Notes: generated by a model from the letters alone, not told the origin. DNA of 64,000 nt from JABDQW01 sp942492025 (GCA_942492025.1 CALODJ010000008.1:434001-498000); one strand, 5' to 3'; shown: positions 35,431-44,402, counted from the stretch's first letter. A program made the numbers and translations.

Positions 35431-36480
35431 CTATTGTTTGTCCTGCACCAGATCAAGAGTTGCCTGGTTTTGCTGCAACGATTGCGGCACTTTCAAGCCC
35501 AGCATCCGGTATACATTGGCCGTTGCCACACGGCCTCGTGGTGTTCGCATCAGATAACCTTGTTGTATCAAATAGGGCTCGATCACGTCCTCGATGGTAT
35601 CTCGCTCCTCACCGATCGCGGCCGCGAGGTTTTCGACACCCACAGGCCCTCCATCAAACTTCTCGATAATGGCCTGCAGCAGGCGTCGGTCCATGATATC
35701 GAAGCCGCTCTGGTCGACATTCAGTAATGCCAGCGCCGCCGATGCTATACCCGCATTGATCACGCCATCAGCTTTGACTTGCGCGTAGTCACGGACCCGT
35801 CTGAGCAAACGATTGGATATTCGGGGCGTGCCGCGCGACCGTTTCGCGATTTCAGCCGCGCCGGCGACATCGATCTCGACATTAAGGATATGTGCGGATC
35901 GCTGCACGATATGGGTCAGATCCTGTGGAGAATAAAAATCCAGTCGCAGCACAATCCCGAAGCGGTCACGCAGCGGTGAGGTCAATGATCCCGCGCGTGT
36001 TGTGGCACCCACCAGGGTAAAAGGCGGCAGATCGAGCTTGATCGAACGCGCTGCCGGGCCCTCACCGATCATGATATCCAGCTGATGATCTTCCATCGCC
36101 GGATACAGAATTTCTTCGACCACGGCGCTGAGACGATGGATTTCATCGACAAACAGCACATCGTGTGGTTCCAGGTTGGTCAACAGCGCCGCCAGATCAC
36201 CCGGCTTCTCCAGCACCGGCCCGGAGGTCGAATGCAGGTTGACCTTCATTTCATTGGCAACGATATGGGCCAATGTGGTCTTGCCAAGACCCGGCGGACC
36301 AAAAATCAGCACATGATCCAGCGCTTCCCTGCGCGCCATCGCCGCGGGAATAAATATCTCCAATTGCTCGGATACGCTGGGTTGACCTCGATAATCCCCT
36401 AACAGCTGTGGTCGAATCGCGCGATCGATTGCGACTTCATCATCCATCTGTTCGGGTGCGATAATGCGTTGCTCTGTCAT
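35431..36480 (-). CDS. ruvB: Holliday junction branch migration helicase RuvB
   Basis: The AAA+ motor of the RuvAB branch-migration complex, 349 residues. Walker A is GPPGLGKTTLAH and Walker B is LFVDEIHRLS. Sensor and Arg-finger regions are present (GATTRAGSLTSPLRDRFG). The C-terminal winged-helix domain contains the typical EPYLIQQGYLMRTPRGR. It is 6 bp after ruvA. Confidence 0.97.
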   Translation of the reverse strand: MTEQRIIAPEQMDDEVAIDRAIRPQLLGDYRGQPSVSEQLEIFIPAAMARREALDHVLIFGPPGLGKTTLAHIVANEMKVNLHSTSGPVLEKPGDLAALLTNLEPHDVLFVDEIHRLSAVVEEILYPAMEDHQLDIMIGEGPAARSIKLDLPPFTLVGATTRAGSLTSPLRDRFGIVLRLDFYSPQDLTHIVQRSAHILNVEIDVAGAAEIAKRSRGTPRISNRLLRRVRDYAQVKADGVINAGIASAALALLNVDQSGFDIMDRRLLQAIIEKFDGGPVGVENLAAAIGEERDTIEDVIEPYLIQQGYLMRTPRGRVATANVYRMLGLKVPQSLQQNQATLDLVQDKQ

Positions 36481-36486
36481 GGCCAG

Positions 36487-37098
36487 CTACCCCTTCAACG
36501 CGCCCTGCAACGCTGCCTTGATGATGGCCTCGGTTTCCAGGCCGGTGGCGTTAATCGCTCGTACCATTCGGCTGGCCTCCTGCGCCTTGTAACCCAGTGC
36601 GGTCAGAGCGCTGACGGCATCACTCACCGAGCTGGCCTGATAACCGTTGTTGGCCGCCGTGGTCAAAGCGGCATCCTCTGCGAGCGGCGAAATATCCTCA
36701 CTCAACTTGTCACGCAACTCAACGATCAGGCGCTCAGCGGTTTTCTTGCCAACACCCGGCAACCCGGTCAGTGCCGCTGCGTCGCCCTCCTGCACAGCAC
36801 GGGCAAAATCCCGGGCACTGATACCCGACAGAATAGTTAGGCCCAGCTTGGGTCCGACACCGTTGATGCGGATCAGGTCACGAAATAATCGGCGCTCGGC
36901 GGTTGAATAGAAGGCATAGAGCAGCTGGGCATCCTCGCGCACGACCATATGGGTGTGCAGCACCACCTCATCCCCCACTGACGGTAACTGATAAAATGTC
37001 GACATCGGCGCTTCCATTTCGTAACCAACGCCCTGCACATCCACGAGTAGCTCAGGCGGTTGCTTGCTCAGCAACCGGCCTTTGATTCGGCCTATCAA
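36487..37098 (-). CDS. ruvA: Holliday junction branch migration protein RuvA
   Basis: The 203-residue tetrameric protein that binds the junction and loads RuvB. It has an N-terminal OB fold (MIGRIKGRLLSKQPPELLVD) and helix-hairpin-helix motifs (RINGVGPKLGLTILSG and LTGLPGVGKKTAERLIVEL). The C-terminal RuvB-binding domain is SDAVSALTALGYKAQEASRM. It overlaps the ruvC stop by 4 bp. Confidence 0.97.
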   Translation of the reverse strand: MIGRIKGRLLSKQPPELLVDVQGVGYEMEAPMSTFYQLPSVGDEVVLHTHMVVREDAQLLYAFYSTAERRLFRDLIRINGVGPKLGLTILSGISARDFARAVQEGDAAALTGLPGVGKKTAERLIVELRDKLSEDISPLAEDAALTTAANNGYQASSVSDAVSALTALGYKAQEASRMVRAINATGLETEAIIKAALQGALKG

Positions 37099-37610
37099 AC
37101 CCAGCGGCCCCGGCGCGTTCCCGCAGCAACACCTGAATTCCGAACTTTGATATGGTGTGCATGACAGATAGCGATAGCGAGCGCGTCCGCCTCATCGTTT
37201 TGCGGCAACGCCTCCAAATTCAGTAATCGTTGAATCATGTGTTGTATTTGCTGTTTATCGGCAGCACCGCTACCGACCACTGCTTTTTTTATTGCCCGTG
37301 GTGTATATTCACCAATCACCAGCCCGGTCTGCACCGCCGCACAGATCGCGGCGCCTCTGGCCTGCCCCAGCTTCAACGCCGAGTCTGCGTTGTGTTTGAC
37401 AAAAACCTGCTCTATCGCCATCGATGTCGGCGTCCAGCAGGACACAATCTGGCTGACTTCGGCGTATATAATACCCAGTTTCTCGCCCAGCGTGTCAGCT
37501 TTTATTTTTATAAATCCGCTGGTCACATATTTGTGCCTGAAGCCATCGGTATCGATGATGCCATACCCGGTGATACGCGATCCAGGATCGACACCAATGA
37601 TGCGTATCAT
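37095..37610 (-). CDS. ruvC: crossover junction endodeoxyribonuclease RuvC
   Basis: The Holliday-junction resolvase, 171 residues from the ATG at 37610 (IRIIGVDPGSRITGYG). The catalytic acidic residues are found in GVDPG, in AIEQVF and in the C-terminal NDEADALAIAICHAH. A reading from an ATG five codons upstream is possible but would extend into the small element that fills the yebC-ruvC gap. Confidence 0.95.
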   Translation of the reverse strand: MIRIIGVDPGSRITGYGIIDTDGFRHKYVTSGFIKIKADTLGEKLGIIYAEVSQIVSCWTPTSMAIEQVFVKHNADSALKLGQARGAAICAAVQTGLVIGEYTPRAIKKAVVGSGAADKQQIQHMIQRLLNLEALPQNDEADALAIAICHAHHIKVRNSGVAAGTRRGRWV

Positions 37611-37619
37611 CGCTTCAGG

Positions 37620-37702
37620 CCGCATTTCTCACCAGATGGACGAGCCCTCACTCGATCAGTGAACCTCTGCGTGACCATCTCGCCCCCTGGTGAGCAATGC
37701 GG
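37620..37702 (+). mobile_element. internally deleted MITE family A derivative (83 bp)
   Basis: Both ends match family A (CCGCATTTCTCACCAG at 37620-37635; CCTGGTGAGCAATGCGG at 37686-37702), but the interior is only about 50 bp and unlike the full copies. It holds its own partial dyad (agatgg ... ccatct). It occupies nearly the whole gap between the yebC stop (37709) and the ruvC start (37610). The usual YTAR flanks are degraded. Confidence 0.7.
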
Positions 37703-37708
37703 ACTCAC

Positions 37709-38464
37709 TTAAGCGGATTGCAGACTGGCGAGCACATCATCGGGGAAGTCCGCATTGGTGTGCACCTCCTGCACATCATCCAGCTCCTCCAGTGTATCGA
37801 TCAGTTGCATGATTTTTTCAGCGTCATCCTCGTCAACGACCGTCTCGGTTGTTGGTTTCTCGATAATTTCAGCCTGTTCCGATATATGTCCTGCTGCATC
37901 CATCGCATCTTTTACCGTCATAAAGTCCTCGAAGCTGGTGGCGACCTCAATACTGCCGTCGTCATTGGTTTCGACATCGTCCGCACCCGCTTCCAGCGCC
38001 GCCTCCATGATCGCATCCTCATCACTGCCCGGAGGGTAAGACAGCAGACCGATACGGTTGAACATATAGGCAACCGAGCCGTCGGTGCCAAGATTGCCAC
38101 CCGCCTTGGTAAACGCGTGCCGTACTTCGGACACGGTTCGCTTGCGGTTGTCTGTCATGCAATCGACCATAATCGCGGTGCCACCGGGTCCATAACCTTC
38201 GTAGCGCACCTCTTCGTAGTTGGCATCATCCCCTTCTCCAGTACCACGCTTGATGGCGCGCTCGATCGTGTCCTTGTTCATGTTCGCGCCGAGTGCCTTG
38301 TCCATCGCAAGACGCAGCCTTGGATTGGTTGCGGGATCACCCCCGCCACCGCTGCGTGCAGCAACCGTGATTTCACGAATCAGCTTGGTATAAATTTTTC
38401 CGCGCTTTTTGTCCTGGGCTGCCTTTCTGTGCTTGATATTCGCCCATTTACTATGACCTGCCAT
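37709..38464 (-). CDS. yebC: YebC/PmpR-family protein, TACO1-like
   Basis: A 251-residue cytosolic protein with the invariant N-terminus MAGHSKWANIKHRKAAQDKK. The family is annotated as a transcriptional regulator, and recent work links it to translation of proline stretches. Three domains are recognisable, including GYGPGGTAIMVDCMTDNRKR in the middle. Its position before ruvC is a conserved linkage. Confidence 0.95.
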   Translation of the reverse strand: MAGHSKWANIKHRKAAQDKKRGKIYTKLIREITVAARSGGGGDPATNPRLRLAMDKALGANMNKDTIERAIKRGTGEGDDANYEEVRYEGYGPGGTAIMVDCMTDNRKRTVSEVRHAFTKAGGNLGTDGSVAYMFNRIGLLSYPPGSDEDAIMEAALEAGADDVETNDDGSIEVATSFEDFMTVKDAMDAAGHISEQAEIIEKPTTETVVDEDDAEKIMQLIDTLEELDDVQEVHTNADFPDDVLASLQSA

Positions 38465-38536
38465 GTGTTACCCGTACAACTGAATCAATGGCGCAAAGTG
38501 TAACATTTTTTGGCCCCGGCAAGTGGTGAGGACGGG

Positions 38537-39196
38537 TCAAGCAATGCCCGTATCGAGCAACGGCGTACCAACAACATCACCAAACTTACCCGAACGCAGA
38601 AAGGTAACGACCTGGGTGGCAACACGTGCCGATAACAGCATACCGGTATGACTTACAGGCAAGGCGATAAAATCCGTTGCCCCCTTGAGACGGGTTTCAT
38701 CGACGGCGACGGTGCCATCATGCGGAGCCGCAGGTCCACCGGCAACCAGACCTGCACCAATCGGCAGCGTGCCGGCGATAACGCCGATATCCTGCCAGCC
38801 CCTCCAGGCAGGCACATCACCCAGAATGCCCTGTTCTGTGGTTTTACCCAACGTCCAGCGCGTTATCGGCAGACGACACAGTCGCTGTCCTACCGCGCTG
38901 CCATTGACCGGCGAGCCCATCAGCACGATACGACCGCTCGCTGAAAACGGAAACTTATCGAACATGTGCAGCAACACGATGCCGCCAAAACTGTGCCCGA
39001 CAAAATGGATCACGGAGGCATCCATTTGTTCAACGTGCTGGTGCAGGCGATCGGCAATGATGACAGGCGGCTTGCCCCAAATCTGGTATTTGAACACGCT
39101 GCACTCATAGCCCGAGCGAGACAAATGCTGACGCAGACGCCACATGTCCAGGCCATTACTCCAGATACCGTGCACTAATACGACCGCTTCACGCAT
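38537..39196 (-). CDS. alpha/beta hydrolase (lipase-like)
   Basis: A 219-residue hydrolase. The oxyanion-hole segment VVLVHGIWSNGLDMW is at the N-terminus. The nucleophile elbow is FVGHSFGGIVLLH (Ser near residue 68), and a C-terminal His in PVSHTGMLLSA completes a plausible triad with DETRLKGA. There is no signal peptide. The nearest families are lipase/PGAP1-type cytosolic hydrolases, and the substrate is unknown. It lies between aspS and yebC on the same strand. Confidence 0.82.
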   Translation of the reverse strand: MREAVVLVHGIWSNGLDMWRLRQHLSRSGYECSVFKYQIWGKPPVIIADRLHQHVEQMDASVIHFVGHSFGGIVLLHMFDKFPFSASGRIVLMGSPVNGSAVGQRLCRLPITRWTLGKTTEQGILGDVPAWRGWQDIGVIAGTLPIGAGLVAGGPAAPHDGTVAVDETRLKGATDFIALPVSHTGMLLSARVATQVVTFLRSGKFGDVVGTPLLDTGIA

Positions 39197-39286
39197 GGGT
39201 GTATTTTACAGGCTGCACGGAAGATAAAAAAATACTGATTCGATTAAATTACGGTGACCGTTTGAGCACTAGCCCGCAATCGAGAT

Positions 39287-41071
39287 TCATTCCGTTGACT
39301 GATCGGCATCGGATTTGCGCAGGCGCAGGTTCAGCTCTCTTAGCTGGGCAGCAGAGACGGCCGATGGCGCCGACGTCAGCGGGCAGGCCGCCGTTTGTGT
39401 CTTCGGGAACGCCATGACATCACGGATCGAACTGGCGCCACTCATCAGCATGACCAGGCGGTCCAGACCAAAGGCGATGCCTGCGTGCGGCGGACAACCG
39501 TATTTGAGTGCATTCAGCAGAAAGCCAAATTTATCCTCTGCTTCCTGATCAGGAATGCCGAGTATTTCCAGCACTGCCTTCTGCATCTCATTGTCGTGGA
39601 TACGCACCGAACCGCCACCCAGCTCGGTACCGTTCAGTACCATGTCGTAGGCTCGCGACAGTATGGTCTCGGGCTCGGCCCTGAGCATCTCGGGTGAGGT
39701 GATCGCCGGTGCCGTGAATGGATGGTGCAACGGGGTCAGTCCGCCGTTACCGTCGTCCTCGAACATCGGGAAGGCCACCACGAACAATGGCTGCCATCCG
39801 TCGGCGACCAGGCCGCGGTCATGGCCGAGCTTGACGCGCAGGGCACCGATGGATTCATTCACAGTGGTGGCATCGCCAGCGCCGAAAAACAGGATATCGC
39901 CTGACTGCGTACCGGTCTTGCTGATGATCGCTGTCAGCACGTCGTCCGGCAGAAACTTGACGATTGGCGACTGCAGGCCATCACGGCCAAGCGCAACATC
40001 ATTGACCTTGATCCAGGCAAGACCCCTGGCACCATAGCGGCTGACGTAATCGGTGTAATCATCGATTTCCTTGCGCGACAGCTCGCCACCACCCGGCAGC
40101 CGCAGCACCACCACGCGACCGTTGGGATCATTCGCCGGCCCCGAGAACACCTTGAATTCAACATCTTTCATTTCTTCGGCCAGATCGACCAGTTCCAGCG
40201 GTATGCGCAGATCGGGCTTGTCCGAGCCGTAACGCGACATGGCCTCGGCATAGGTCATGTGCGGGAACGGATCAGGCAGGTCAACATCCAGCACTGCCTT
40301 GAACAGGCCGCGGATCATAGCTTCGTTGATCTGCATCACCGCGTCCTCGCCCATGAACGAGGTTTCGATATCGAGCTGGGTGAATTCGGGCTGGCGGTCG
40401 GCGCGAAGGTCTTCGTCACGAAAACAGCGCACAATCTGGTAATAACGGTCCATGCCCGACATCATCAACAGCTGCTTGAACAACTGCGGCGACTGGGGGA
40501 GCGCAAAGAACTGACCCTTGTGCGTGCGGCTGGGCACCAGGTAATCACGTGCGCCTTCCGGTGTTGCCTTGGTCAGCATCGGCGTTTCGATTTCCCAGAA
40601 ACCGTGGCTATCCAGATAATGGCGCAGATAGGTCGTTACCTGGTGGCGCAGGCGCATGCGCTGCTGCATTTCGTCGCGACGCAGATCGATATAACGGTAA
40701 CGCAGACGCAGATCATCGTGAACATCATTTTCATCAAGCTGGAACGGCGGTGTCTCGGCGGTGTTCAGCACCACCAGCTCGAGCCCCAGCACTTCGACAG
40801 CACCGGTTGCGAGTTTTTCGTTGACAGTCGCTTCATCACGGGCGCGTACCCTGCCCTTGACCTGCAGCACATACTCGTTGCGTATGCGCTCGGCGAGCGC
40901 AAACATCTCGGCACGGTCAGGATCGAACACGACCTGCACCAGGCCTTCGCGGTCGCGCAAATCGATGAAAATCACACCACCATGGTCACGGCGGCGATTG
41001 ACCCAGCCACACAGGGTTACTTCCTGATCGATCAGTTCTTCACTTACTTGTCCGCAATAATGGCTACGCAT
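39287..41071 (-). CDS. aspS: aspartyl-tRNA synthetase (Asp/Asn type)
   Basis: A class II synthetase of 594 residues. It has an N-terminal OB anticodon-binding domain (VTLCGWVNRRRDHGGVIFID). Class II motif 2 is RCFRDEDLRADRQPEFTQLD, the bacterial GAD insertion domain sits in the middle, and motif 3 is GIAFGLDRLVML. Bacterial-type AspRS may be discriminating or non-discriminating; if gatCAB is present the enzyme may also charge tRNA-Asn. It follows fmdB on the minus strand. Confidence 0.97.
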   Translation of the reverse strand: MRSHYCGQVSEELIDQEVTLCGWVNRRRDHGGVIFIDLRDREGLVQVVFDPDRAEMFALAERIRNEYVLQVKGRVRARDEATVNEKLATGAVEVLGLELVVLNTAETPPFQLDENDVHDDLRLRYRYIDLRRDEMQQRMRLRHQVTTYLRHYLDSHGFWEIETPMLTKATPEGARDYLVPSRTHKGQFFALPQSPQLFKQLLMMSGMDRYYQIVRCFRDEDLRADRQPEFTQLDIETSFMGEDAVMQINEAMIRGLFKAVLDVDLPDPFPHMTYAEAMSRYGSDKPDLRIPLELVDLAEEMKDVEFKVFSGPANDPNGRVVVLRLPGGGELSRKEIDDYTDYVSRYGARGLAWIKVNDVALGRDGLQSPIVKFLPDDVLTAIISKTGTQSGDILFFGAGDATTVNESIGALRVKLGHDRGLVADGWQPLFVVAFPMFEDDGNGGLTPLHHPFTAPAITSPEMLRAEPETILSRAYDMVLNGTELGGGSVRIHDNEMQKAVLEILGIPDQEAEDKFGFLLNALKYGCPPHAGIAFGLDRLVMLMSGASSIRDVMAFPKTQTAACPLTSAPSAVSAAQLRELNLRLRKSDADQSTE

Positions 41072-41122
41072 GATGTTCTCTGAATTTGTACGCGATATTA
41101 TTCGCTATGTTGTTGTTTGTTT

Positions 41123-41449
41123 CTACTTTTTAGAATCTAAAGGTTGCTTCGTCGCAGTCGGACCGGCGGCGGCCGACTTGCTGCCCCCAGCGGCAGCCGG
41201 TTTGTCTGCTGACTTGCTGTCTGCTTTAGGCTTGTCGTCAGCAGCGTGCACATTCTTTTTCTTGTCACCGGACTTGAAATCGGTTTCATACCAGCCGCCG
41301 CCCTTAAGACGGAAAGCCGCCGCCGAGACCATTTTCTTCATGGCCGGCTTGCCGCACTGGGGGCAGTCCCTCAGCGGATCATCGTTAATTTTCTGCAGCA
41401 CCTCTAACTGGAAACCACATTCAGTGCACTGGTATTCATAAATTGGCAT
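41123..41449 (-). CDS. FmdB-family zinc-ribbon protein
   Basis: A small protein (108 residues from the ATG at 41449) with the FmdB/CxxC regulatory domain. MPIYEYQCTECGFQLEVLQK and CPQCGKPAMKKM supply four zinc-ligand cysteines. A low-complexity Lys/Asp/Ala tail from about residue 62 is normal for the family. An FmdB gene directly upstream of aspS is a widely conserved pair. The function is unproven (a putative regulator). Confidence 0.88.
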   Translation of the reverse strand: MPIYEYQCTECGFQLEVLQKINDDPLRDCPQCGKPAMKKMVSAAAFRLKGGGWYETDFKSGDKKKNVHAADDKPKADSKSADKPAAAGGSKSAAAGPTATKQPLDSKK

Positions 41450-41534
41450 GTCAGTTCGACCATTGAATGAAAGCAAAGCTGCGAATTATATACGCCCCGC
41501 CAACCCGCTGTCATGTACATGCTATGCTTCGCGC

Positions 41535-42377
41535 ATGCTATCTTCTGCCGATAAAACCGTACTGATCACCGGCTGCTCCAGCGGCATCGGCCGCTGTGTC
41601 GCCCTCGGATTGCAACAGCGTGGCTACCGGGTATTCGCCACGGCCCGGCGTCCGGACAGCGTGGCAGCATTGACTGCGGAGGGCCTGGAGAGCCTGCAAC
41701 TGGACCTGGACGACTCGGTCTCGATCAAGCAGGCGGTCGATGACATCCTGCGCCGCACCGATGGGCAGCTATATGCGGTGTTCAACAACGGCGCCTTCGG
41801 TTTGCCCGGTGCAATCGAGGACCTTAGCCGTCATGCAATACGCACCGAGTTCGAAACCAATGTATTCGGCTGGCTGGAACTGACCAACCTGCTGCTGCCG
41901 GTGATGCGGAAGCAGGGTTACGGTCGCATCATACAAAACAGCTCCGTTCTCGGCCTGGTCGCGATGCCTTTTCGCGGTGCCTACAACGCCAGCAAGTTCG
42001 CCATCGAAGGAATCAGCGACACGTTACGGCTCGAACTCAAAGGCACCGATATCCACGTTTCCCTGGTGGAGCCTGGCCCCATACTGAGCCGCTTCCGCGC
42101 CAATTCACTCCTGGCCCTGCAAAAGCACATCGATACCGAAAACAGCGTACACAAAGAGCGCTACCGGCGGGTATTCGAACGCCTGAACAAGGAAGGGCCG
42201 GCCGTTCCGTTCACGCTACCACCAGAGGCGGTGTTGAAGAAAGTGATACACGCACTCGAATCGCGCAAACCCAGGGCACGCTATTATGTCACCTTCCCGA
42301 CCTACCTGTTCGGCTATCTCAAGCGGGTGCTACCAACAAAGACCCTGGACCGGCTGCTGAACCTGGCAAGCAACTAA
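41535..42377 (+). CDS. short-chain dehydrogenase/reductase
   Basis: A 280-residue classical SDR. The cofactor motif TGCSSGIGRCVALGL is at residues about 12-26 and the NAG-like motif is VFNNGAFG. The active-site Ser lies in IIQNSSVLG and Tyr-x3-Lys in YNASK. The start at 41535 (MLSSADKTVL) is chosen because the longer reading overlaps fmdB on the other strand. Substrate specificity is unknown. It is followed by a palindromic repeat, so probably monocistronic. Confidence 0.9.
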   Translation: MLSSADKTVLITGCSSGIGRCVALGLQQRGYRVFATARRPDSVAALTAEGLESLQLDLDDSVSIKQAVDDILRRTDGQLYAVFNNGAFGLPGAIEDLSRHAIRTEFETNVFGWLELTNLLLPVMRKQGYGRIIQNSSVLGLVAMPFRGAYNASKFAIEGISDTLRLELKGTDIHVSLVEPGPILSRFRANSLLALQKHIDTENSVHKERYRRVFERLNKEGPAVPFTLPPEAVLKKVIHALESRKPRARYYVTFPTYLFGYLKRVLPTKTLDRLLNLASN

Positions 42378-42455
42378 TTGCGCCAGGTGTGAGTTGATCA
42401 CGCAGAGATTATCGATGTGTTGCGTATTTCGTTGATGGAATAAAGCGTATACATC

Positions 42456-42531
42456 GTAGGGTGCGCCGTGCGCACCAGAGGAAGCACACCATGTACGATG
42501 GTTGCGAAGTGGTGCGCACGGCGCACCCTAC
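42456..42531. repeat. REP-like palindromic element (gtagggtgcgc type)
   Basis: The left arm GTAGGGTGCGCCGTGCGCACC (42456-42476) and its complement (42511-42531) flank a 34-nt centre. Two other copies occur in this window: 44507-44575 (inside a MITE) and 62330-62405. All carry internal self-complementary gcgc-rich arms. Confidence 0.85.
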
Positions 42532-42539
42532 CTTACTGA

Positions 42540-42569
42540 CGAAAAATGCGGACCAGCCCGCATTTTTCG
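42540..42569. repeat. two facing MITE family A ends, or a hairpin
   Basis: CGAAAAATGCGG (42540-42551) and CCGCATTTTTCG (42558-42569) form a perfect 12-bp inverted repeat around ACCAGC. The arms equal a family A right end followed by a left end, as if two elements abutted at one target site. The hairpin lies 12 bp downstream of the cytochrome stop and might also end its transcription. Confidence 0.5.
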
Positions 42570-42580
42570 CGCATGTCTAA

Positions 42581-42907
42581 TCAGGGATTCTCAATGGATT
42601 GACTGGCTTCGGAAACCATGTAATCAACGGTCGTCTTGATCATTTCATCGGTTATATCTTTTCGAAGATCTTGAACAGACACCTTGCATTTACCGTTGAT
42701 TATAGACGCGTAAAGCGCATCCCTTCCTTGAGCAATACGAGGCCTCCATTCAGCCTTGTCGTCGAGCAGAGGGGCGCCAGCAGCAGCAGTTTCGTGGCAG
42801 GAAGAACAAACCATTTGATATGTAGTCGCACCATCGTCAGCCATAACTGCAGCTGGTGCCACAAGTATCAAACCAGTACACCACGCAATCCTAGACGGTT
42901 TTTTCAC
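42581..42907 (-). CDS. small class I c-type cytochrome
   Basis: A 108-residue exported monohaem cytochrome c, resembling the cytochrome c5 group. A signal peptide (cleavage near VMA-DD) is followed by the haem site CSSCH in YQMVCSSCHETAAAGAP. The axial Met is probably in DEMIKTTVDYMVSEA. A second single Cys is present in GKCKVS. It may shuttle electrons in the periplasm; the partner is unknown. No cytochrome biogenesis or oxidase genes are adjacent. Confidence 0.85.
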   Translation of the reverse strand: MKKPSRIAWCTGLILVAPAAVMADDGATTYQMVCSSCHETAAAGAPLLDDKAEWRPRIAQGRDALYASIINGKCKVSVQDLRKDITDEMIKTTVDYMVSEASQSIENP

Positions 42908-43136
42908 ACATTTAATCCTCAGTTATTATATCAATGACATCGAGTTTATCATTTTGAAACGAGGCAAATGTAAAAAGATCGCAGTGTTTTCAGATCCGCG
43001 AGTGTTCGTTTTAAGCCCTGATATCCAACACTAAAAACATGGAAATAATCTTGTTCTGTTACGGATTTGTGAATACCTTTCTGGCTCTTGTGTAGTCATG
43101 AAAGGCGTTACGTAATGCGGGCTAGACTGTTACATG
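42908..43136. other. intergenic region
   Basis: A 229-bp gap between the cytochrome gene and the MerR-linked hypothetical gene. Near 43113-43126, taatgcgggctag resembles a solo family A right end. Nothing else was recognised. Confidence 0.35.
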
Positions 43137-43913
43137 TCAGGCAACTGCAACACGGTATCCTTCAATTGAGTCAATGGCGTTGCCATCAGGCATAAAAAAC
43201 GTTACATCGTTGTTATTGATTCCAATTATTCCATGTAGCGCCTCAATACCCATTTCTTCTACAGTCCTGTCGATGACTTCAAGTAGCGACTGTAAGGCAT
43301 AACCTATCTGCGTGCGCCTTTTTACATCCAGGCCCAGTGTCTTCCAGGTTTCATCGGCATGATTTTCACCTGCACTTCCTAGCTTGAAAAAATTATCCAC
43401 CAGCGATTCAAACAAACGTTTTTCACCTATGCTCTCACGCAGCAATACAATCATTTCCCGATCGGTCATTGCTGAGTTCTCAGGAATCTCAGAGCAAAGA
43501 TCCTCGGGTAAGAAATCGATTAATCGTTCACCATTCACTCTGCCATTCAGAATATCCTCTCTGACCAGCTGCTCATAGTCCGCGCGTGGATCCGAGCCTG
43601 TGCGCTTCGATAGCTGAATAAGCGCCATTGCTTCGCTTCTATGGCCACTAACGCCAAAACCTGAGAGAAAATGATCCAGTATGTCGTGAACAAATACTGA
43701 AGTGTGAATTCGCTGACCCGTCTCTCGTGTACTTGCAATGATCGCGGGGTCGGCGATCGTGGCGTCCAGCTTCCAGCCTCTGGCGCCGAATCCGTCATCC
43801 CACACCCTCTTGTACGTAACCGCAACCTTTACACCGTCTTCGTCTTTTCGAAGTAAATGTTGCGGGTAGCGTGTCACATTGTGAAACGAATTTTGAAACG
43901 AACTGAATGTCAT
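43137..43913 (-). CDS. hypothetical protein in an operon with a MerR regulator
   Basis: A 258-residue cytosolic protein that I do not recognise. It lacks a signal peptide, membrane helix or cysteine motif. It is rich in acidic and helical segments, such as DREMIVLLRESIGEKRLFES and KRRTQIGYALQSLLEVIDRT. It contains a His-rich stretch near residues 70-92 (HTSVFVHDILDHFLSGFGV, then GHR). The C-terminus (NNNDVTFFMPDGNAIDSIEG) looks like a small beta unit. It starts 10 bp after the merR stop, so the two are co-transcribed and it is probably the target of that regulator. Confidence 0.72.
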   Translation of the reverse strand: MTFSSFQNSFHNVTRYPQHLLRKDEDGVKVAVTYKRVWDDGFGARGWKLDATIADPAIIASTRETGQRIHTSVFVHDILDHFLSGFGVSGHRSEAMALIQLSKRTGSDPRADYEQLVREDILNGRVNGERLIDFLPEDLCSEIPENSAMTDREMIVLLRESIGEKRLFESLVDNFFKLGSAGENHADETWKTLGLDVKRRTQIGYALQSLLEVIDRTVEEMGIEALHGIIGINNNDVTFFMPDGNAIDSIEGYRVAVA

Positions 43914-43923
43914 GCGGCTATAC

Positions 43924-44388
43924 CTATTCCCATATCAGGTTGAGAATTTCGATCTTGTTCAGGTTACGATTAAGCGGGCACGCTGGGCAGCCCCTGCTTG
44001 ATGGTTCATTAAGGCAGCCCCTGCACTGTGCAACAAGTCTTCCTGACGCTTCCAATTCAGATTTCAGCACGTTCAGCTCGGCTATTTTTTCCTCGATATC
44101 GCTCACTGCTGTATCAATAATTAATGATAATTTTTGACTGCCTTCATCGCCTGTTGAACACGATTGTCTTGCGATTCCAATAAGCCCTATCACATCGAGC
44201 GAGAAGCCATTTTCTGCAAGATGAAGAACGGCTTTTAACCGATCGATATGATGCTCTGAATACAGGCGAGTACCCCCGCGCGATCTATCAGGTGTTATTA
44301 ACCCTTCTTCCTCATAGTATCTAATTGTGCGTGTGGTTGTGTTGAGCATTTCAGCAACCTCACCGATTTTGAAATATTCAGACGACAT
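43924..44388 (-). CDS. MerR-family transcriptional regulator
   Basis: A 154-residue regulator. The N-terminal winged helix is the MerR type (FKIGEVAEMLNTTTRTIRYY, then EEEGLITPDRSRGGTRLY). A dimerisation helix follows. The C-terminus carries five cysteines (CRGCLNEPSSRGCPACPLN, plus one earlier in ARQSCSTGD), a pattern that could bind metal or an Fe-S cluster or sense redox state. The start at 44388 gives the canonical N-terminus; a longer frame runs into the MITE upstream. Its likely promoter and operator lie about 430 bp upstream, beyond that MITE. Confidence 0.9.
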   Translation of the reverse strand: MSSEYFKIGEVAEMLNTTTRTIRYYEEEGLITPDRSRGGTRLYSEHHIDRLKAVLHLAENGFSLDVIGLIGIARQSCSTGDEGSQKLSLIIDTAVSDIEEKIAELNVLKSELEASGRLVAQCRGCLNEPSSRGCPACPLNRNLNKIEILNLIWE

Positions 44389-44402
44389 TGACAGACCTTC
44401 AC

